Source: Corynebacterium pseudopelargi
Lineage (GTDB): Bacteria; Actinomycetota; Actinomycetes; Mycobacteriales; Mycobacteriaceae
Length of the DNA stretch: 64,000 bases
NCBI RefSeq assembly: GCF_003814005.1
Contig: NZ_CP033898.1
Coordinates: 806,001 to 870,000 of the forward strand
Reading direction: 5' to 3'
Both the position numbers and the translations under genes were made by a program. How positions within the stretch are numbered: position 1 is the first letter of the stretch; the number at the start of each line of letters is the position of its first letter. Shown here one piece after another: positions 59,699-64,000 of the stretch. Under the pieces are notes generated by a model that did no database searches, was not told the DNA's origin, and saw nothing but the letters and a program-made list of their open reading frames with translations.

Positions 59699-60505
59699 AT
59701 GGCTTCGGTGTTTCACGAGATCATCAGCGACGTCAAAGGGGACGTCGCCGCTCGGGAAGCTCGCGTATCTTTTGTTGAGATCAAGGCCCGTTCGCGAGCC
59801 TGCCCCGCCCCAAGGGACGTGATGGCCACCCTCGAGCAACCAGGCTGCGAGGTAATTGCCGAAATTAAACGCGCCACCCCCGCCAAGGGTGTGTTGGCAA
59901 GAATCGAAAAACCAGTACAACTTGCCCAGGCGCTCGTTGATGGGGGAGCAGCGCTGATTGCCTGCCACACCGACCCCAAGCGCTTTATGGGGTCTTTAGA
60001 AGAAATGGCCGCCATTAGCGCCGCCATTGATGTGCCGGTGTTGTGCCGCGACTTTATCGTCGATCCCTACCAAATCCACGAAGCCCGTTGCTATGGCGCC
60101 GATATGCTCACCTTGCGCCCGGCGATGTTGGATCAGGCCAGATTGAGTGCGTTGATCGACCGCACGGAATCTTTGGGCATGACGGCGTTAGTAGAGGTGC
60201 GAAACCCTGAAGAGGCCGACCGCGCCATTGCTGCTGGGGCGTCGGTAGTTGGTGTCAATGCTCGAGATTTTGCCACCATGGAGCTGAATATGGAGGCCTT
60301 TGCCACCATTGCGCCCGGCTTGCCAAAGCACATGTTCCGCATCGCTTTATCGGGTGTGCGAAGTGCCAAAGAATTACTCAGCTACGCTGCTAGTGGAGCA
60401 GATGCGGTGGTGATTGGCGAAAGTATCGTCACCGCCGAGCACCCGCGTGAAGCATGCAGGGTGTTGGTTGCTGCCGGGCGTCATCCGGCGTGCCCTTCGC
60501 GTTAA
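59699..60505 (+). CDS. trpC: TrpC-like indole-3-glycerol phosphate synthase, catalytic residues changed
   Basis: A 268-residue TIM barrel that aligns along its whole length with actinobacterial TrpC (for example [28 protein letters not shown] and GVNARD). Key positions differ. E55 and K57 (IAEIKR) are present, but the catalytic lysine of LRKDF is arginine here (R117 in VLCRDF). The glutamate of AESG is leucine (L217 in IALSGV), and LLLIVA is changed to LTLRPA. E166, N187 and S218 are kept. The normal reaction may be impaired, so this looks like a diverged paralogue. Its start follows GGGGATT. An authentic trpC is expected elsewhere in the genome. Confidence 0.82.
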   Translation: MASVFHEIISDVKGDVAAREARVSFVEIKARSRACPAPRDVMATLEQPGCEVIAEIKRATPAKGVLARIEKPVQLAQALVDGGAALIACHTDPKRFMGSLEEMAAISAAIDVPVLCRDFIVDPYQIHEARCYGADMLTLRPAMLDQARLSALIDRTESLGMTALVEVRNPEEADRAIAAGASVVGVNARDFATMELNMEAFATIAPGLPKHMFRIALSGVRSAKELLSYAASGADAVVIGESIVTAEHPREACRVLVAAGRHPACPSR

Positions 60506-60533
60506 CGTTTCAACACTTGCCTGGAGAACATTT

Positions 60534-61406
60534 GTGAGCACCGATCTACTAGCCTCGATTCCTTCGCCACCCCAAGGCGTTTGGATGTTAGGGCCATTGC
60601 CAATTCGCGCCTACGCCCTGTGCATTATCGTCGGCATTTTGGTGGCCATTTGGGTATCCCAAAAGCGCTACGCCGCCCGCGGTGGCGATCCGCAACTCGT
60701 AGGCGATACGGCGATTGTGGTGGTGATCGCCGGCATTATTGGCGGGCGTTTGTATCACGTGATTACCGATCACCAAAAGTATTTTTGCGATACCTGTAAT
60801 CCGGTGGACGCGCTCAAAATCACCAATGGTGGCCTTGGTATTTGGGGTGCAGTGGCCCTCGGTGCGGTGGCTGTGTATGTGTTTTTGCGCATCAAGGGCG
60901 TGCCCTTTGCGCCTTTTGCAGATGCAGTGGCACCGGCGGTGATTTTGGCCCAGGCGATTGGGCGCTTAGGCAACTGGTTTAATCAGGAGCTCTACGGCGG
61001 GCCTACCGATCTGCCATGGGGGCTTGAGCTGTATCAGCGAGTCAATGATGCCGGCCAATACGCGCCGTTGACGGGCCGTTCCACCGGGGAGATCATTGCC
61101 GTAGTGCACCCCACCTTCCTATATGAGATCGTGTGGAATCTGCTCGTGTTCGCTGTGTTGTTGTGGGCAGACCGTCGCTTCCGGCTGGGGCATGGCCGCG
61201 TATTCGCGTTGTATGTGGCCGGCTATTGTTTGGGTCGTTTCTTTATCGAGCACGTCCGCGTCGATGAAGCGACGATGATTTTTGGCCTCCGCGTCAACAT
61301 CATTGTCAGTGCTGTGGTGTTCATTGTGGCGGTAGTGAGCTTCGTGTTCTTGCCCAAGGGGAGGGAATCGGAAGCCGAAGTCAGGGGCGAAAAACAGACG
61401 GTGTGA
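60534..61406 (+). CDS. lgt: Phosphatidylglycerol-prolipoprotein diacylglyceryl transferase
   Basis: Membrane enzyme adding diacylglycerol to the lipobox cysteine, the first step of lipoprotein maturation. From the GTG at 60534 it has 290 residues and about seven transmembrane helices. The signature [16 protein letters not shown] is present, as is [10 protein letters not shown] and the [10 protein letters not shown] segment. TGGAGAAC precedes the start. The in-frame extension to 60414 overlaps trpC and is not supported. It acts together with LspA (29 kb) on the lipoproteins encoded in the window. Confidence 0.95.
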   Translation: MSTDLLASIPSPPQGVWMLGPLPIRAYALCIIVGILVAIWVSQKRYAARGGDPQLVGDTAIVVVIAGIIGGRLYHVITDHQKYFCDTCNPVDALKITNGGLGIWGAVALGAVAVYVFLRIKGVPFAPFADAVAPAVILAQAIGRLGNWFNQELYGGPTDLPWGLELYQRVNDAGQYAPLTGRSTGEIIAVVHPTFLYEIVWNLLVFAVLLWADRRFRLGHGRVFALYVAGYCLGRFFIEHVRVDEATMIFGLRVNIIVSAVVFIVAVVSFVFLPKGRESEAEVRGEKQTV

Positions 61407-61551
61407 CAAAGAACACGTCCGTATTAATTCCGTGGGAGTTTTTCCGAGTATGCCCGCTCATGTCCGGTTTATCGCTATTTTCCACGAGTGCGGATGAAAT
61501 GATTGGCATGGATCGTCGACAAGCGAAAGTGCGCAGGCAGGCAGGCGCGGT

Positions 61552-61567
61552 TATCGTTTGAACCATG
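61552..61567 (+). promoter_or_regulatory. Candidate leaderless promoter of pyk
   Basis: TATCGT (61552-61557) ends 7 nt before the ATG at 61565. No ribosome site is present. A GCAG tetranucleotide repeat lies just upstream. Confidence 0.4.
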
Positions 61568-62983
61568 GAACGTCGCACCAAAATTGTTTGTACGCTAGGG
61601 CCTGCCGTTGCAAGCGCTGAAGGAATTCAGGGGCTTGTCGAGGCAGGCATGAATGTTGCCCGCATGAACATGTCGCATGGCGAGCACGCTGACCACGAGC
61701 AGAACTACAAGTGGGTTCGCCAAGCCACCGATAAGACCGGCAAGGCCGTTGGCATCCTTGCCGATCTCCAAGGCCCCAAGATCCGCCTCGGCCGCTTCAC
61801 CGACGGCGCCACCGTGTGGGAAGACGGCGAGATCGTTCGCATCACCGTCGACGACATCGAGGGAACCCACGACCGAGTTTCCACCACCTACAAAAACCTG
61901 GCCAAAGACGCCAAGGCCGGCGATCGCTTGCTTGTCGACGACGGCAAGGTTGCACTCGAATGCCTCGAAGTCGATGGCAACGACGTGGTCTGCCGCGTTG
62001 TAGAAGGCGGCCCGGTATCAAATAACAAGGGCGTCTCCCTGCCAGGCATGGACATCTCCGTGCCCGCACTTTCCGAAAAAGACATCCGCGACCTACGCTT
62101 CGCCATCAACCTCGGCGTAGACATCATCGCCTTGTCCTTCGTGCGCTCTGCTGCCGACGTTGAACTCGTACACAAGATCATGGACGAAGAAGGCCGCCGC
62201 CTTCCCGTGATTGCCAAGCTGGAAAAGCCCGAAGCCGTCGATGGACTGGAATCCATCGTCTTGGCATTCGACGGCATCATGATCGCCCGCGGCGACCTCG
62301 GCGTGGAATGCCCGCTCGAGCAGGTGCCGCTGTTCCAAAAGCGTGCCATCCAAATCGCTCGCGAAAACGCAAAGCCAGTGATCGTGGCAACCCAGATGCT
62401 CGACTCCATGATCGAGAATCTGCGCCCCACCCGCGCAGAAGCCTCCGACGTTGCCAACGCCGTGCTCGACGGCGCCGATGCCGTGATGCTCTCCGGTGAA
62501 ACCTCAGTGGGCGTTGACCCCCAAAACACCGTGCGTACCATGTCGCGTATCGTCTCCTACGCCGAAATCGACGGACGCGTACCAAACCTGGCGCACATCC
62601 CGCGCACCAAGCGCGGCGTGATCTCCTACTCCGCGCGCGATATTGCAGAGCGCCTCAACGCCAAAGCCATCGTGGCATTTACCACCTCCGGTGATACCGC
62701 GAAGCGCATCGCACGCCTGCACTCGCACCTGCCATTGCTGGTGTTCACCCCCAACCAAGCTGTGCGCTCACAGCTTGCACTGACCTGGGGTGCAGAAACC
62801 TTCCTTACCCCCGAGGTCAAAGACACCGACGAAATGCTTGCACAAATCGACGAGCAGCTCCTCGGCATGGACCGCTACCACCGCGACGACATGATCGTTT
62901 TGGTAGCAGGTACTCCTCCCGGAGTATCCGGCAACACCAACATGATTCACGTTCACTTGTTGGGTGAAGATCTGCACATCTAA
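61565..62983 (+). CDS. pyk: Pyruvate kinase
   Basis: Glycolytic enzyme transferring phosphate from phosphoenolpyruvate to ADP. The 472 residues contain RRTKIVCTLGPA at the N-terminus, MNVARMNMSHG, IAKLEKPEAV with the catalytic lysine, IMIARGDLGVE (metal and substrate site) and TQMLDSM. The length is normal for bacteria, without an extra C-terminal domain. It starts 159 nt after lgt, with the leaderless layout. It is followed by a strong terminator. Confidence 0.96.
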   Translation: MERRTKIVCTLGPAVASAEGIQGLVEAGMNVARMNMSHGEHADHEQNYKWVRQATDKTGKAVGILADLQGPKIRLGRFTDGATVWEDGEIVRITVDDIEGTHDRVSTTYKNLAKDAKAGDRLLVDDGKVALECLEVDGNDVVCRVVEGGPVSNNKGVSLPGMDISVPALSEKDIRDLRFAINLGVDIIALSFVRSAADVELVHKIMDEEGRRLPVIAKLEKPEAVDGLESIVLAFDGIMIARGDLGVECPLEQVPLFQKRAIQIARENAKPVIVATQMLDSMIENLRPTRAEASDVANAVLDGADAVMLSGETSVGVDPQNTVRTMSRIVSYAEIDGRVPNLAHIPRTKRGVISYSARDIAERLNAKAIVAFTTSGDTAKRIARLHSHLPLLVFTPNQAVRSQLALTWGAETFLTPEVKDTDEMLAQIDEQLLGMDRYHRDDMIVLVAGTPPGVSGNTNMIHVHLLGEDLHI

Positions 62984-62992
62984 GGCAGATAA

Positions 62993-63024
62993 AAAGGGGG
63001 CGGTGTTGTCACACCGCCCCCTTT
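62993..63024. terminator. Bidirectional terminator between pyk and glgP
   Basis: AAAGGGGGCGGTGT (62993-63006) pairs exactly with ACACCGCCCCCTTT (63011-63024) around the tetraloop TGTC. A-runs and T-runs flank it on both sides, so it can serve both convergent genes. Confidence 0.95.
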
Positions 63025-63035
63025 AGCGTTGCCAA

Positions 63036-64000
63036 TTATGGGTGAATTGGCGTTGCCTCAAGCTTCCATACCTCGCGGGCATAGTCGTTGATGGTGCGAT
63101 CAGAAGAGAAGCGACCAGACTCGCAAATATTGATCCAGCACTTCCTGGCCCAAGCAAGGGTATCTGCGTAATCTTCGGCCATGCGGTCGCGAGTTTCGCG
63201 ATAAGACTCGAAATCACCCAACACGTAGTACACATCCGGGGTTTCCCAGCCATTGCCGTCGAGCAAGGAGCCGCGCAGGTCATGGAACCAACCTGAGCCG
63301 TTGTCGTTGAGGGTGCCGTCTACAAGCGCGTCGAGTGCACGCTTGAGGCCCGGCACAGTCTCATAGACCGACTGCGGGTTGTAGTGCGCCTTGAGCTCGG
63401 GAAGCTGCTCAACCTTTGCGCCAAAGATATAGGCGTTTTCTTCGCCAACGGAATCGACGATCTCCACATTCGCACCGTCGAGGGTGCCAAGTGTCAGCGC
63501 GCCGTTCATCATGAACTTCATATTTGAAGTGCCCGATGCTTCCTTACCGGCAGTGGAGATCTGCTCGGAAATATCGGTGGCGGGGATGATGTGCTCGGCA
63601 GGCGAAACGTTGTAGTTTTCTACAAACACCACGCGCAGGGTCTTCGACACCTCGGGGTCGTTGTTGACCAAGTTGGCGATCTCGTTGATGAACTTGATCA
63701 CTGCCTTCGCGCGAATATAGCCTGGCGCGGCTTTTGCACCGAAGATGAAGGTGCGAGCAGGGACCGTTTCGCCGTCTTTGATGCGGTAGTACAGATCCAG
63801 AATGTACAAGGCATTGAGCAATTGGCGCTTGTATTCGTGGAGGCGCTTGATCTGGGTATCGAAGATCGAATCGGGATCAACCTCAATGCCGTCGCGCTCT
63901 TGAATCCATTGAGCGAAGTCGCGCTTATTCGCGGCCTTGATCTCCATGAGCTCTTGCATCACGGCGTCGTCTTCGGCGAAGTGGCGCAGCTTTTTCAGCT
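63036..64000 (-). CDS. glgP: Glycogen phosphorylase, C-terminal part (runs off the window)
   Basis: PLP-dependent enzyme releasing glucose-1-phosphate from glycogen. Only the last ~320 residues are in the window; the frame continues upstream beyond base 64000. The PLP lysine region is visible in EASGTSNMKFMMNGALTLGTLDGANVE, and the KRLHEYKRQLLNALYI motif is typical. It would act with GlgX on glycogen and supply maltodextrins to TreY/TreZ. Confidence 0.95.
   Translation of the reverse strand, partial: LKKLRHFAEDDAVMQELMEIKAANKRDFAQWIQERDGIEVDPDSIFDTQIKRLHEYKRQLLNALYILDLYYRIKDGETVPARTFIFGAKAAPGYIRAKAVIKFINEIANLVNNDPEVSKTLRVVFVENYNVSPAEHIIPATDISEQISTAGKEASGTSNMKFMMNGALTLGTLDGANVEIVDSVGEENAYIFGAKVEQLPELKAHYNPQSVYETVPGLKRALDALVDGTLNDNGSGWFHDLRGSLLDGNGWETPDVYYVLGDFESYRETRDRMAEDYADTLAWARKCWINICESGRFSSDRTINDYAREVWKLEATPIHP

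Noticed and set aside
61503..61564. GCAG tetranucleotide run before pyk as a phase-variable repeat
   Set aside because: Only about three units and outside any coding frame; too short to call.

Overview
The window is a chromosomal stretch of a mycolic-acid-type actinobacterium, almost certainly a Corynebacterium. The reasons are the corynebacterial order mraZ-rsmH-ftsL-ftsI-murE-murF-mraY-murD-ftsW-murG-murC-ftsQ-ftsZ-pgeF-sepF-yggT-divIVA with no ftsA, a meso-diaminopimelate type MurE, a translational-type T-box before a long IleS, the TreY/TreZ trehalose pathway, and a hisD-C-B / hisH-A-impA-hisF-I arrangement followed by a TrpC-like gene, lgt and pyk. Species cannot be named from this sequence. 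I see no rRNA, tRNA, CRISPR array, insertion sequence, prophage or origin.

Region 1 (1-21.3 kb) is the division and cell wall (dcw) cluster. It is preceded by two small genes (a SAV_6107-type HEPN protein and a DUF3040 membrane protein) and a 0.67 kb intergenic area ending in MraZ-type operator repeats. Most genes overlap or nearly touch, so this is one long unit with secondary promoters before ftsZ, yggT and divIVA. The pyridoxal-phosphate protein gene yggS, usual between pgeF and sepF in relatives, is missing here. Region 2 (21.3-32.2 kb) holds ileS with its T-box, dinB, a convergent asparaginase gene, two lipoprotein genes, lspA, a RluA-type pseudouridine synthase, two small membrane proteins and rarD. 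Region 3 (32.2-50.4 kb) holds dnaE, ilvA, treZ, yigZ, an S4 RNA-binding protein, an unlisted 40-residue peptide gene, a RelA/SpoT-domain gene in one unit with treY, an exonuclease/BRCT protein and glgX under a TetR-type regulator, plus two genus-specific envelope proteins. Region 4 (50.4-64 kb) is the histidine cluster, the TIGR02234 membrane protein, a TrpC-like paralogue with altered catalytic residues, lgt, pyk and the C-terminal part of glgP.

The genes connect functionally. MurC-F, MraY and MurG make lipid II, which FtsI and FtsW polymerise at the FtsZ/SepF/FtsQ/FtsL septum while DivIVA directs polar growth. Lgt and LspA mature lipoproteins such as the three encoded here. GlgP and GlgX attack glycogen, and TreY/TreZ turn maltodextrins into the trehalose needed for mycolate transfer.

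The most unusual observations are: (i) an 11-mer, CGTCGAAAAGC, present nine times in the 64 kb, eight of them on the + strand, in several reading frames and in intergenic DNA; (ii) about fourteen genes with a -10-like hexamer 7-9 nt before the start codon, four of them exactly TACACT-N8-ATG, pointing to leaderless mRNAs; (iii) the TrpC-like protein lacking its catalytic lysine; (iv) the 40-residue peptide gene at 40219-40341 with a strong ribosome site; (v) a possible AUC start codon in the transporter gene before hisH; and (vi) inverted repeats at ftsZ, ftsI-murE, sepF and hisD that look regulatory.
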